From Desulfobacteraceae bacterium (GTDB lineage Bacteria; Desulfobacterota; Desulfobacteria; Desulfobacterales; Desulfosarcinaceae): DNA of 11,752 nucleotides. The notes under the pieces are model-generated. The model made no database searches and had not been told where the DNA came from. It saw only the letters and a list, made by a program, of their open reading frames with translations. The stretch lies in assembly GCA_027025615.1 (NCBI GenBank), contig JALVQM010000349.1:1-11752 (forward strand), written 5' to 3'. The translations under genes were made by a program, and so were the position numbers. Shown here in pieces: positions 1 to 8,414 of this stretch (positions are counted from its first letter, which is position 1; the number at the start of each line of letters is the position of its first letter).

Positions 1-2978
1 ATCTGGCGCCCCATTATTTTCTTTGGATAAAAACCCTTGCTGAGACTGCGGGAAATAAAAGGAGCGGCAGTGGTCTTTAGAAACTTGGTGGCAAAGCCCC
101 CGGAGCCAAACAGCAACTGGGCCAGGTTTTGTCCGGCGGCATCCTGGATTTCCACCATAACTTCCGTTTCCCACGCTTTCTGAAGGTTGCAGGCTGTTTC
201 GCGGTTTATGTATTCAAGGGCGAAAATCAGGTTGCCTCCCAGAAGATTGAAAAAATGGGTTCCTTTTTGCTTCCGGCTGCTGGCCATTACGGTTTTGAGA
301 TGGTTGAATTGCCGGCGGGCTGTGAAAAACGGTGTTTCGCCCACTGCCGGGTCCTGCTGGTAGATTTCCTGGGCCATCTTAAAAGCAACCTGGGACGACT
401 CGGCCGCCTTGGCAAGCTGCACCAGAGCTTCTGTAAAAGAAAGGTAGGCCCGGGCCGCTTCAAAGCGGTCTTCAATACCCATAGATGGCTGGGATTTGAT
501 CCCCAGGCTTTTTTCGGCCTTGCTAAGCTTGCTTTTGACTTTTTTGGTTGCTTTACCCAGCAGGCCCGGTTTTTTCTTTTTTTCGGCCTTTACCGTGATC
601 GATGCCTGCTTGATTGACTGCAGGTCATAGATGAAATCAGCCCAGGCCGGAAATTTCTTCCAGTCCTTAAAAACTTCAAGTTGATGGGCTATGGTTTCAA
701 GAGCCGCCAGGTAAGGATCCTGGTCTGTTCCCAGCCGGGCCAATGCCGCCTGCCATCGCTGGCGTTGGTCTATTTTTTGCCAGGCCTTGACAAAGCCTCC
801 GGCAAATTTTTCCCAGGCCGCAACGTATGTCTTGCGGTACCAGTTGTTGAATTGCAATTTAGCCGAGGCCATTACAAGGGGATCCGGCAGAGCCGTTTCG
901 ATTTCAGCCAGGGTTGCTTCGATTTTTTGTTTGCCGGCCAAAGTAAATGACGGGCTGACGAATGCCGCCGGGGCGGCGCTTTCGGCTTTCCAGAAATCGG
1001 CAGCCGAAACAGCCTCTATGTCAGGATCGTTATCTGCCCATGCGGCAATCCATCGCAGGTTGAAATTTTGCAGGGTGACAAGATGCTTGAGCCATGTCTG
1101 CAAACCGGTCAGCTCTTCGTTAACCCCCTCGCTGCCCGGCTGCCAAGCCAAGGCATACAGATAAAGGTCGGAAAGCTTGGTACTGACTTCGGCAATAACC
1201 GCAGTTGAAAGCAAATCGGCTTCAAATCCCGGTTGAGGCATGGCCTGTAGCTGGAGCAGATCTTTTCCCTCAAGTTTGGCCCGCAACAGGTTTATTCGCC
1301 TGGCAAGGTGCAGGATATAGGCACCCATGGTCTTGCCGGGCGTTTTTGCCGACAATTTGGTTAACCGTTTGGCCAGACGGCGATCAAAATCTGCTAAAAA
1401 ACCCTTCCTGAACAGGTTGCCGTACTTGGCCTTGAGCTGCTCTTCCACGTCCAATGACTCGTTCAACCCGAAACGCGGAATCCACCAATTTGAGTTACGC
1501 CGGTTTATTTGGGCAACAGCCTGGCGGAAACGGTCCATGGTAATGACATCGTTGAGCAGTTCGCCTTGCAATACCGGTGGTTTTGAAAAGGCCTGGGAGG
1601 CATCCCGCAAGGTGGCCAGGTTTTTTATGAACGCAAAACTCAGCAGACCGCACAATGCAAGGGAAACGGCTAACCAGGCTGTCAATCCCAGGTTGCGGGT
1701 CAGTCTGCGCCACTGGTTGCTGTGTTGGGTGGGTTGAAAAAGGTAGCGGTCAGCTGGCAGGATTTGACTGAAAAAGTCATGTAAAAAGAGGCCCTTTTCG
1801 GTTTCCGGCAGGGCCTGTTGTTCTTGAATCAGTCCCAGCTCACCGAGCAGTTGTGAAAAAGGAGTGCCTTCCTGTTTGCCGCTGGAAAAAAAGATACCAC
1901 GCAGCATCGGGGTTTCCTGGTATGGAGTTTGTTGAAAAGCACTTTCCACGAAACGGGACAGCTTGGGATGGATAGATTTCAAAGCTTCGGGGAAGACCAG
2001 CAGGGATGGGTCGATTTGGTTGCCTGTTTTTTGGTTGCATATGAGCAGCAGCAGGTCATGCAGGCGTTGGCTGACTGCGGCGAACACCTGCTTTACCAGC
2101 TTGGCCGGATCGGGTTCAAGGTCGTGATTAAGTCCGCCCATGGCCTGTTTGAGAGCCTCTTCCGGCAGGCTGTCGCAAAACTGGGTTGCTCCGGGGATCA
2201 GGTCGCACTTGGTTACCAGGACATAAACCGGGCACTTGGCTCCTATGACCCGCATCAATTCGTCCATACGTCGCCGGATTTCCAGGCCGTCGGCGGCCAG
2301 CTCCTCTGCAGTCTGTCCGGCCAGCTTGTCGGCCGCTATGGTTACCACCAAACCGTTGAGAGGTTCTTTTTTGCGGAACTTGGCAAGCAGGGAGAGGAAT
2401 TTTTGCCATTCATCCTTGTCACGACCCTCGTCGACAGGCAGGGCATATCGGCCGGCGGTATCGATGAGGATGGCTTTGTCGAAAAACCACCAGTCACAAT
2501 TACGGGTGCCTGAAATTCCGGCGGTACGGTCCATCTGGCCGAAAGGTGACGACAGCTCTGCGCTCTTGATGGCCGTGGTTTTTCCCGACCCGCTTTCTCC
2601 TATGACCATGTACCAGGGCAGAACGTAAAGTGGATTGCCCAGCTTGCGCAGGTGGGATTTACGCAGAGCCTCGACAGCTTCTTTCCAGCGTTGCTGCAGC
2701 TGGCGGGCTGCTTCCTTGTCCGTGTCGGGTAGTCGTCCGCGGGCTGCTTCGTCCTGGGCGATAACCTGATGGACAAAAAGTTGTTCCCGGCGGCGCAGCC
2801 GGATCCGGCGGATTGCAAAAATACCCGCAATGATACCAACAAGGGCCAGCAAAACAAAAAAGCCCAGCCACCAGGGCCAGCCAAGCATCATAACAAGGCC
2901 GAAGCTGAAACATACTGCCAGGGCTGCCAGGGCCAGCACGACGATTACCTTTATAATTTTCAGCAGCAAATCTTTCAT
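1..2978 (-). CDS. tssM: TssM (IcmF-family) T6SS inner-membrane protein, C-terminus cut by window edge
   Basis: Inner-membrane ATPase-like scaffold of the type VI secretion system; with TssJ and TssL it forms the trans-envelope complex that anchors the baseplate. About 992 codons are visible, open to position 1; the C-terminal part is missing (family members are usually 1100-1300 aa). Two N-terminal membrane segments lie at about residues 5-32 and 35-57. A cytoplasmic P-loop domain follows with Walker A GESGSGKT (127-134), Walker B ILIDTAG (170-176) and a TKCD motif. A third membrane segment (about 427-450) precedes the large periplasmic region. The intact Walker A places it with the nucleotide-binding TssM proteins. 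The ATG lies 2 bases after the tssL stop without a clear Shine-Dalgarno, so translation is probably coupled. Oddities are a lysine-rich stretch at about residues 796-828 and an A-rich slippery heptamer inside it. Family assignment is firm. Confidence 0.96.
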   Translation of the reverse strand, partial: MKDLLLKIIKVIVVLALAALAVCFSFGLVMMLGWPWWLGFFVLLALVGIIAGIFAIRRIRLRRREQLFVHQVIAQDEAARGRLPDTDKEAARQLQQRWKEAVEALRKSHLRKLGNPLYVLPWYMVIGESGSGKTTAIKSAELSSPFGQMDRTAGISGTRNCDWWFFDKAILIDTAGRYALPVDEGRDKDEWQKFLSLLAKFRKKEPLNGLVVTIAADKLAGQTAEELAADGLEIRRRMDELMRVIGAKCPVYVLVTKCDLIPGATQFCDSLPEEALKQAMGGLNHDLEPDPAKLVKQVFAAVSQRLHDLLLLICNQKTGNQIDPSLLVFPEALKSIHPKLSRFVESAFQQTPYQETPMLRGIFFSSGKQEGTPFSQLLGELGLIQEQQALPETEKGLFLHDFFSQILPADRYLFQPTQHSNQWRRLTRNLGLTAWLAVSLALCGLLSFAFIKNLATLRDASQAFSKPPVLQGELLNDVITMDRFRQAVAQINRRNSNWWIPRFGLNESLDVEEQLKAKYGNLFRKGFLADFDRRLAKRLTKLSAKTPGKTMGAYILHLARRINLLRAKLEGKDLLQLQAMPQPGFEADLLSTAVIAEVSTKLSDLYLYALAWQPGSEGVNEELTGLQTWLKHLVTLQNFNLRWIAAWADNDPDIEAVSAADFWKAESAAPAAFVSPSFTLAGKQKIEATLAEIETALPDPLVMASAKLQFNNWYRKTYVAAWEKFAGGFVKAWQKIDQRQRWQAALARLGTDQDPYLAALETIAHQLEVFKDWKKFPAWADFIYDLQSIKQASITVKAEKKKKPGLLGKATKKVKSKLSKAEKSLGIKSQPSMGIEDRFEAARAYLSFTEALVQLAKAAESSQVAFKMAQEIYQQDPAVGETPFFTARRQFNHLKTVMASSRKQKGTHFFNLLGGNLIFALEYINRETACNLQKAWETEVMVEIQDAAGQNLAQLLFGSGGFATKFLKTTAAPFISRSLSKGFYPKKIMGRQ

Positions 2979-2980
2979 TG

Positions 2981-3655
2981 TCAGGGCACCGTACTGATAA
3001 GGGTCTGTCCAAGATGACTTAGAATAAAATGGTACACCAGATACAAGACGCCGAACAGGACCACCGGGCTGGCAGCCGCAACAGCCGTAATTGGTGACAA
3101 CCTTTTTTCCTGCCCGGCGGGCTGATCTTCCTGTTGGCGAACATAGGCTTCCGGAAACAGCCTTGTCTGCTGCAGGGAAGGTGTGCCGACCGAACTTCCG
3201 AAAAGTAACTTGAGATTAGAAGTTTTTAGTTGTTCCAGAAGGATTTCGTCACCCGGGTTGCAGTACTGGCCGCTGAAACCCAGTGCCAGGCAGAGATAAT
3301 AAACCTCACGAACTTCCCGTTGCTGAAGCCCCAAGGTGTTCAAGCGGTCAAAAAAAAGTTCTCCCGCATCGGCGGTTTGGTAATATGTTCTTTGAAGGGA
3401 CCGGCGTTGCCATTGGCTGCGTCCCGGCCAATCTGATCCCATGATGGCTTCATCGATCCAGGCGAAAACCGCGAACCTCGCCAGGTCAAAATCCGCTTCG
3501 CTGAAACCGCTGTCGACGGCCTTTTTATGACTTTGCTCGATCATTCGTTCCATGTCCGCCCGAACCTGGTTGTAGTCCGGGGCCTGATTCGGCTGGCAGC
3601 GAACCAGGGAAACGGTGTATGCCATCAATTCCATGAAACAGTCAGACAGGCGCAT
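2981..3655 (-). CDS. tssL: TssL (DotU family) T6SS inner-membrane protein, short form
   Basis: Tail-anchored inner-membrane protein that partners TssM and recruits TssK and the baseplate. It has 224 residues: a cytoplasmic helical domain (about 1-160) with DotU-typical FAWIDEAIM (64-72) and LGFSGQY (125-131), a polar linker, and one C-terminal membrane helix (about 188-212). Only about 12 residues follow the helix, so it lacks the OmpA-like peptidoglycan-binding extension seen in some TssL proteins; cell-wall anchoring must come from another protein if it occurs. The ATG is supported by AAGGAG seven bases upstream, lying in the end of tssK, whose stop is 3 bases away. The stop is followed after 2 bases by the tssM start. 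Confidence 0.95.
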   Translation of the reverse strand: MRLSDCFMELMAYTVSLVRCQPNQAPDYNQVRADMERMIEQSHKKAVDSGFSEADFDLARFAVFAWIDEAIMGSDWPGRSQWQRRSLQRTYYQTADAGELFFDRLNTLGLQQREVREVYYLCLALGFSGQYCNPGDEILLEQLKTSNLKLLFGSSVGTPSLQQTRLFPEAYVRQQEDQPAGQEKRLSPITAVAAASPVVLFGVLYLVYHFILSHLGQTLISTVP

Positions 3656-3658
3656 AAG

Positions 3659-5044
3659 TCAGCTCCTTGCCACGATCATCAATTCTATCTTGAGGTCTTC
3701 AGGGGCCGCATCCCAGTACAGGGCCAGGTTGCGTCCCTTGACCACATTGGACCATTGGTCGTCGTGGAGGTCGATTTGAAAGTAAAGAGCCCCGGCTTTG
3801 CGAGGCAAAGACTGGGGGGCAGAGTCAAGAGGAGTCATTCCAACACCGGAAAGCGAGCGGGCGATCAGAATCGGTAGTGATTCACGGCTGCCCAGCTTGG
3901 CGATGGTAACCATGGATTCAAGGGTCTGCTTGGGGTCGGCTTCGGACTCGACCATCAGGTAAAAACGGTTCCGTCCTTCGAATACCGCTGGTGGCAGTTC
4001 AGTCGCATAGTAGGTGCCGTCAAAATCCATGGCCAGAACATAGTCCGGTCCGGCGGTAATTTCGTCCAGCAGCCTGGTGACAGAATCCTGGGCTGAGCTG
4101 AAACAGGCTCCCAGGTCACGATGATCGTAGGTCGGCAGGGCCTGGTTTTCTGGTGACGAGCCATCGTAGGACGTATGGCCGGAGAAGGTGGACAGTTCAC
4201 CAATCAGTTGACGCAGCAGTCCGTAAAGCTGCCAGGGGTGAACCCGGCCTGCAGCGGTCATGTGTTCCAGCAAGGAGGCGTAGCGGTTCAGGGAACGCAG
4301 GGCCAACAGATAAACCATGTCCCGGGAACCGAATTCTGCCGAGTGCAGCCCCCGGTCCGATTTGTATGCTTCCAGTTGCCGGCAGCGGGCGCTGATCTGA
4401 TCGCGGATTTCTTTGACCATGTTAAAAAGAATTTGGTCCGCAGCGATTGAAATGCACGGTGGAATAAAGCCGGTTGCCAACCGGATACGGTCCTGATCCC
4501 TTTCCAGGCGTGCTATGGGAATAAGTTCCCAGTCGCCCAGGCTGTCAAGCTCTGTTTCCCAGAATAGCTTTAACACCAGATACATCTGCTGGATCTGGGC
4601 CTCGGGTCCGTCTGTATGCAGGTCGGACACCTGGGATGCTTCGGCTGTGGTGACATAGCGGGTGTTGACGTCCTGGATATGGTCCAGGGAAGTTGTAACA
4701 GTTACATTCTGGCCGGAAGGATTCCACTTGCGCAGCCCGAGGTAGATATCTAATGGTTTGCTGCCGTCCTGCCAGGCTTCTTCAAAATTACGGGCCTCGG
4801 CCACGGCATTATCAGGCAGGGTTGCAAAGGTGGCGTCCGGGAAAATAAACTTGCCCTGGAGAAGTTGAAAGCTGCGATTGTCAAGGGCCGCGGTTTGAAC
4901 CTGCATGCTTTCCACCCCCCACAAATAGGGTGCCAGGCATTCCAGGCTTTGGGCGGTCAACCCCTGGATCCAGCGGTCGGAAAGCTGAAGATGTTGGGGT
5001 TGCAGAAAAAGACCCTGGTGCCAAAAGAGAGGTTTTTCTATCAT
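3659..5044 (-). CDS. tssK: TssK, T6SS baseplate-membrane complex adaptor
   Basis: Cytoplasmic trimeric adaptor that links the baseplate wedges (TssEFG) to the membrane complex (TssJLM); in the family the N-terminal part contacts the wedge and the C-terminal head contacts TssL/TssM. The product is 461 residues, the normal family length (about 440-460). The N-terminus carries the hallmark WHQGLFLQPQHLQ (8-20), and no signal peptide or membrane segment is visible. The start ATG overlaps the tssJ stop by 4 bases (ATGA at 5041-5044), and the stop lies 3 bases before tssL. The order J-K-L-M is a standard T6SS arrangement. No truncation is seen. Confidence 0.96.
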   Translation of the reverse strand: MIEKPLFWHQGLFLQPQHLQLSDRWIQGLTAQSLECLAPYLWGVESMQVQTAALDNRSFQLLQGKFIFPDATFATLPDNAVAEARNFEEAWQDGSKPLDIYLGLRKWNPSGQNVTVTTSLDHIQDVNTRYVTTAEASQVSDLHTDGPEAQIQQMYLVLKLFWETELDSLGDWELIPIARLERDQDRIRLATGFIPPCISIAADQILFNMVKEIRDQISARCRQLEAYKSDRGLHSAEFGSRDMVYLLALRSLNRYASLLEHMTAAGRVHPWQLYGLLRQLIGELSTFSGHTSYDGSSPENQALPTYDHRDLGACFSSAQDSVTRLLDEITAGPDYVLAMDFDGTYYATELPPAVFEGRNRFYLMVESEADPKQTLESMVTIAKLGSRESLPILIARSLSGVGMTPLDSAPQSLPRKAGALYFQIDLHDDQWSNVVKGRNLALYWDAAPEDLKIELMIVARS

Positions 5045-5586
5045 TTCAGTTCCTTGGCAGTAGTTATCTGGGAAGGCCCAAGTTTAAGGAATAGATTGAG
5101 CTTGGCCGGTCTGGACTCCCTGGTCCGCCTGAAGAATCCTTTAGTTTCAACAACGGCGGGAATATTGAACATTCGCGTCATGCGGTTTTTTTCAAGAACC
5201 GTGTAACCGGCCGCAACAGCAACATACTTTGAGCCTTCGGCCCGGTCCAGGTTGACGGTGGACTGCTGTCCCGGGCGGACAATGATGCGTTTGGCAGCAG
5301 TCACACTGTTGTCGAACAAAGAGCAGTTGAGCAGCTTGTAAATCCCGTTTTGGTCCTGGGTAAGCTGGTTGAACCCGTTTGGGTCACTGAGTTGGTATAT
5401 ACAGACCAGGAGAGTATGGGGTGCGCCATCGTCGAAGTTGAGATCGGGATCGGCCTCTACCTTGATACTTATGGCATCCTTGGCGTAGGTCCATTGCGTT
5501 GGCTTATGTTGTGGGGAAAAGCAGGCTGTCAGGGCCAATAAAGCCACCAGACTGCAGATCAATCCTGATACTCTTGTGGTTTTCAA
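5041..5586 (-). CDS. tssJ: TssJ (SciN/Lip) T6SS outer-membrane lipoprotein
   Basis: Outer-membrane lipoprotein whose globular beta-sandwich faces the periplasm and binds the C-terminal domain of TssM. The product has 181 residues with a basic N-terminus, a hydrophobic core and a lipobox LTAC with the lipidated cysteine at position 22. Downstream features typical of TssJ include HTLLVCIYQLSDPNGF (around residues 57-72), a RPGQ turn and a VAAGY strand. The start codon is TTG (5584-5586), chosen because it follows AGGAGG (5591-5596) by 4 bases and gives a complete signal peptide; the next in-frame TTG would remove the basic residues. It lies 23 bases after the 242-aa gene and overlaps tssK by 4 bases. 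Confidence 0.93.
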   Translation of the reverse strand: MKTTRVSGLICSLVALLALTACFSPQHKPTQWTYAKDAISIKVEADPDLNFDDGAPHTLLVCIYQLSDPNGFNQLTQDQNGIYKLLNCSLFDNSVTAAKRIIVRPGQQSTVNLDRAEGSKYVAVAAGYTVLEKNRMTRMFNIPAVVETKGFFRRTRESRPAKLNLFLKLGPSQITTAKELK

Positions 5587-5609
5587 TTTTCCTCCTATAA
5601 TTACTTGGC

Positions 5610-6338
5610 TTATTGACAGTTTCTTTCAAATTCGCGCAAAAGTTCTTCCATAAACTTGCCTGAGTCGAACCATTTGCGGATTCTTTCGATTTTTTCCACC
5701 AGAATTTCGTAGTCTTCGGCTTTGCGTAAAGGTCCGATCTTGATTCCGCCACTGCGCTCTGAAGCAAGTGCTGACGGGTCCAGGGCGTCCAGGATCTGTT
5801 TGACCTTGGCCTGTGCCGCTGCCTTGAATGCTTCGTGGACCTTGAGGAAAGCATCGGCAATCTGATCCAGATGTTCTTCGAGACTCCTGGACTCAGCATC
5901 TCCTTCCAGATGATCACCGATGACCCGGCGGATGGTCTTTTCTGCCTGGGCATGGTCCCTGGACAGGGTCTTGTTGATTACGCCGATAACCTTGTTCAGG
6001 GCGTCAAAGACAGTATTTATTGATTGGGCCAGGCGCTGGGACAGCTCGCCCGGATCAATGTCAGCGGTGTCGACCTGCCTGCCGAGTAAAAGAGAACATA
6101 TGCCGGATAAAAACTCATCGTTGCCGCCAATGTCGGAATGAGACGGCGTACGGCAGGACTGTTTGATGACACCGTACACGTTTGCCAGTATTTGAAGACG
6201 CTGTTCAAGGGGCAGTTGGTCCAGGCGCTGATGCAGGAGATTCTCTATGGCCTTTTCTGCATCGGAAGGACTTGCCGCATAGATAGCGCGGACATCCTCA
6301 GCTAGCTTACCGGCAGTTGGTGTCAGGACAGTTGTCAT
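5610..6338 (-). CDS. T6SS-associated protein resembling the C-terminal domain of FHA proteins (TagH/Fha type), without an FHA domain
   Basis: A 242-residue helical, soluble-looking protein with no signal peptide, membrane helix or cysteine motif. The C-terminal third (about 160-242) has a block of the kind I associate with the conserved C-terminal region of T6SS FHA proteins: a helix ending in VKQILDALDPSALASE, then a tail rich in Glu, Lys and Phe ending EELLREFERNCQ. The resemblance is by eye and from memory, so the family is tentative. The residues before it show no FHA fold signature (no GR...S..H pattern). The ATG overlaps the stop of the 675-aa gene by 4 bases (6335-6338), with AAGG upstream, so the two proteins are probably made together. 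In known systems FHA proteins act after the PpkA kinase to promote T6SS assembly; a similar regulatory or scaffold role is inferred here. Confidence 0.7.
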   Translation of the reverse strand: MTTVLTPTAGKLAEDVRAIYAASPSDAEKAIENLLHQRLDQLPLEQRLQILANVYGVIKQSCRTPSHSDIGGNDEFLSGICSLLLGRQVDTADIDPGELSQRLAQSINTVFDALNKVIGVINKTLSRDHAQAEKTIRRVIGDHLEGDAESRSLEEHLDQIADAFLKVHEAFKAAAQAKVKQILDALDPSALASERSGGIKIGPLRKAEDYEILVEKIERIRKWFDSGKFMEELLREFERNCQ

Positions 6339-8362
6339 TTGGCACCTTTTCCATTCTCGGGATTCAAAACAACTGTTGCTTCAAGATCTTCCTGCTCCCC
6401 GGTGGTTTGCCCGGAATCTTCCCGGGCCATATTATGATCGCTTGGCTGTTGCGAGCCTTGGGTCTTGCCCAGTACCACGGTTTTTTCCAGGTCCGTTTCC
6501 TCCGCCGGGGATGATACCCCGGGTTGCGGGGTGTCGGCCCCGGGTTTCAGCACTACAGTTTCATCCAGCTCCGGCTCTGCCTCGGCGGCGGATGTGTCCA
6601 GCACCATTGTCTTTTCCAAATTTATCCTTCTGTTTTCAGTCCCGCCGCCCGCCCGGGCATCGGACTGGTCGTCACTGGCCGGTTTTAATACAATAGTTTG
6701 CTGCCAGTCACCGTCCTGATCCGGAACAGTTGCAGACCAGCGCTTTTGAATCCGTTCCAAAATAGCGGCAAGTTCCTGTCCATTAGGGTCGACTTCCGGC
6801 TCAGTGGTGCCGGCGGTAGCAGGCCCTGGATGGATGTCCAGGAGACGTTGCCGGATTTCATTGTTGAGTTGTTCAAGCTCGTTCAAGATGCTGGCAAATA
6901 CCTCAGCAGAATCTTCTTCGATACCGGATCGAAGCATGTTCAGGCCAAGGCCCAGAATATGCGTCCACTTGCTCAGCTCGAAATTTCCCAGCTCGATTTG
7001 ACGTGGTTTCCAGAAAATCTGGCCGGGTTGAAATACCTGGTTCCAGTCAGAGACTTTGTCCGGATCAGATAACTTGTCCCGGGCGGCAGAATCGGCATCA
7101 AGTTTTTCCAGGGCGTTCATCAATTCTGCCGGACCCTGGGTGCTGTTGGCCAGGAGTACGTAAAACCAGGCGGCTGCCTGAAACTGGCGACGATGGGCTT
7201 GGTTAATGGTCGCAGTGCCCCGATGAGTGAAAGGTTTTGCAACCGTGTCGACCAAAACCGGGTCGAATTGCCACAGCTGAGGCAATCCCCTTGCCTGGCA
7301 TCCAAGGCGTATCCAGAAACTTTCTACAGACCAAGGGCTGATGCCATTGGGCATGGTGTTTCCGGCAGCTTCCACCTGTTGCAGGATTTCGACAAGGAGG
7401 CATAGTTTCAGGTGTAAAATCTCCAGCCATAAACGAGCCGGTTCAGTGGATATGAAAAGTCGTCGGTCTTTCAACCGGGCTTCCAGGGCCTGGCAACGTA
7501 CCTGGCGACCTGCAGAAGCCCTGGCCATATCGGCGGTTTCGACAGGTCCGGCACCTAACAGCGGTACGAAATCTTTCAGGTTTACCTGTAAATCCTTGAA
7601 GGCCAGCATGTAAAATGGATAAAAGGACAGGGCAACCAGGTTGTCAACTGCTGCCATGGAAGAGCCAAAGCATTGCTGTTCCTGCTCGCAATTGATGCAG
7701 GGCAAGAGGCTGTCTGGGCTGTTTTTTACCTGCAGCTTCCAGGAACGTACAAGGGCCTTGCCGTCCAGGACCTTGGCCGATTCGTTGCCCGCATATTCTT
7801 TTATATAAAATGTGGCCCTGGCACTGTCCCGGATACACTGCGGGCAGTACATGAAGCGTACCAGGGACTTTGAGTAAAGCGGCAGTCCAAAGGACCCCAG
7901 CAAAGTATCGTCGGTGCACAGACTCAGTTCGTTTCCGCAATGGGGGCACGGAGGATGAAAAAACACTTTGGCAAAACGGCAGTAAAATAAAGCTTGCAGA
8001 GGTTCAAAGTGGTCCTTGGCATCGACAAGATCGACAAAAACATTGTTTTGTCCATGTTCCAGGTGGTGCTTACGTGAAGTTTGCCATAGTTGATCAACCA
8101 GGGCGTTGGTAAGTTCGTCCATTCCATTGGACAGAGATGGATATAAATCTTTCTGGACCAGTAAAACCAGGCTGCTGATCTCTGTACTTCCACAGGTTAT
8201 ACTGGCGTCCAGCATATGTGCCAGGGGTCCGGCTGCCGGGGTTGTGGCAAAAGGGAAACCGCCGGTATGTTTTGCCGGAGTCAAAGTCAACCGGACTCCG
8301 GTCTGGGCAGGGGCGAGCAAAGGCAGCAGTGACGGAATTTTATGATCCTGGTTCACGGCCAA
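6335..8362 (-). CDS. Uncharacterised T6SS-operon leader protein: three CxxC pairs and a tail with five TxVL motifs
   Basis: I do not recognise this family by name. The 675-residue product has no signal peptide or convincing membrane segment. A cysteine-rich zinc-ribbon-like region carries CPHC (139-142), C149, CPQC (173-176), CINC (222-225) and C231. A helical middle spans about 240-510. From about 510 to the end the protein is low-complexity and acidic, with five short repeats: QQTIVLKP (554), LEKTMVLD (582), LDETVVLKP (599), LEKTVVLGK (625) and LEATVVLNP (660). These resemble FHA-binding phosphothreonine peptides. The start is TTG (8360-8362), supported by AGGA nine bases upstream; a GTG two codons later is a weaker choice. 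It is first in the T6SS operon and overlaps the next gene by 4 bases. A role as a phospho-regulated adaptor of T6SS assembly is inferred, not shown. Confidence 0.85.
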   Translation of the reverse strand: MAVNQDHKIPSLLPLLAPAQTGVRLTLTPAKHTGGFPFATTPAAGPLAHMLDASITCGSTEISSLVLLVQKDLYPSLSNGMDELTNALVDQLWQTSRKHHLEHGQNNVFVDLVDAKDHFEPLQALFYCRFAKVFFHPPCPHCGNELSLCTDDTLLGSFGLPLYSKSLVRFMYCPQCIRDSARATFYIKEYAGNESAKVLDGKALVRSWKLQVKNSPDSLLPCINCEQEQQCFGSSMAAVDNLVALSFYPFYMLAFKDLQVNLKDFVPLLGAGPVETADMARASAGRQVRCQALEARLKDRRLFISTEPARLWLEILHLKLCLLVEILQQVEAAGNTMPNGISPWSVESFWIRLGCQARGLPQLWQFDPVLVDTVAKPFTHRGTATINQAHRRQFQAAAWFYVLLANSTQGPAELMNALEKLDADSAARDKLSDPDKVSDWNQVFQPGQIFWKPRQIELGNFELSKWTHILGLGLNMLRSGIEEDSAEVFASILNELEQLNNEIRQRLLDIHPGPATAGTTEPEVDPNGQELAAILERIQKRWSATVPDQDGDWQQTIVLKPASDDQSDARAGGGTENRRINLEKTMVLDTSAAEAEPELDETVVLKPGADTPQPGVSSPAEETDLEKTVVLGKTQGSQQPSDHNMAREDSGQTTGEQEDLEATVVLNPENGKGAK

Positions 8363-8414
8363 AATTATAAATCCTGTTCGGTAAATCAGAACGAACCGTC
8401 AGCATTGGCGCGTC

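Noticed and set aside
129..617. 162-aa open frame on the plus strand
   Set aside because: It lies wholly antisense to the continuous tssM frame, which has clear family motifs; no ribosome site or domain supports it.
1929..2513. 194-aa open frame on the plus strand
   Set aside because: It is antisense to the tssM P-loop domain and a shadow of that coding frame.
2600..3012. Minus-strand open frames of 94 and 117 aa around the tssL/tssM junction
   Set aside because: They overlap the true tssM start in other frames. The tssM frame from 2978 contains two membrane helices and Walker motifs, so these are out-of-frame readings.
6359..6703. DNA-level tandem repeat behind the TxVL motifs
   Set aside because: Codons and spacing differ between copies, so there is no nucleotide repeat; only the protein motif recurs.
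8364..8369. TATAAT on the minus strand directly before the TTG start of the 675-aa gene
   Set aside because: It has no -35 partner and would place the transcript start inside the coding region; it is more likely the AT-rich spacer of the ribosome site.
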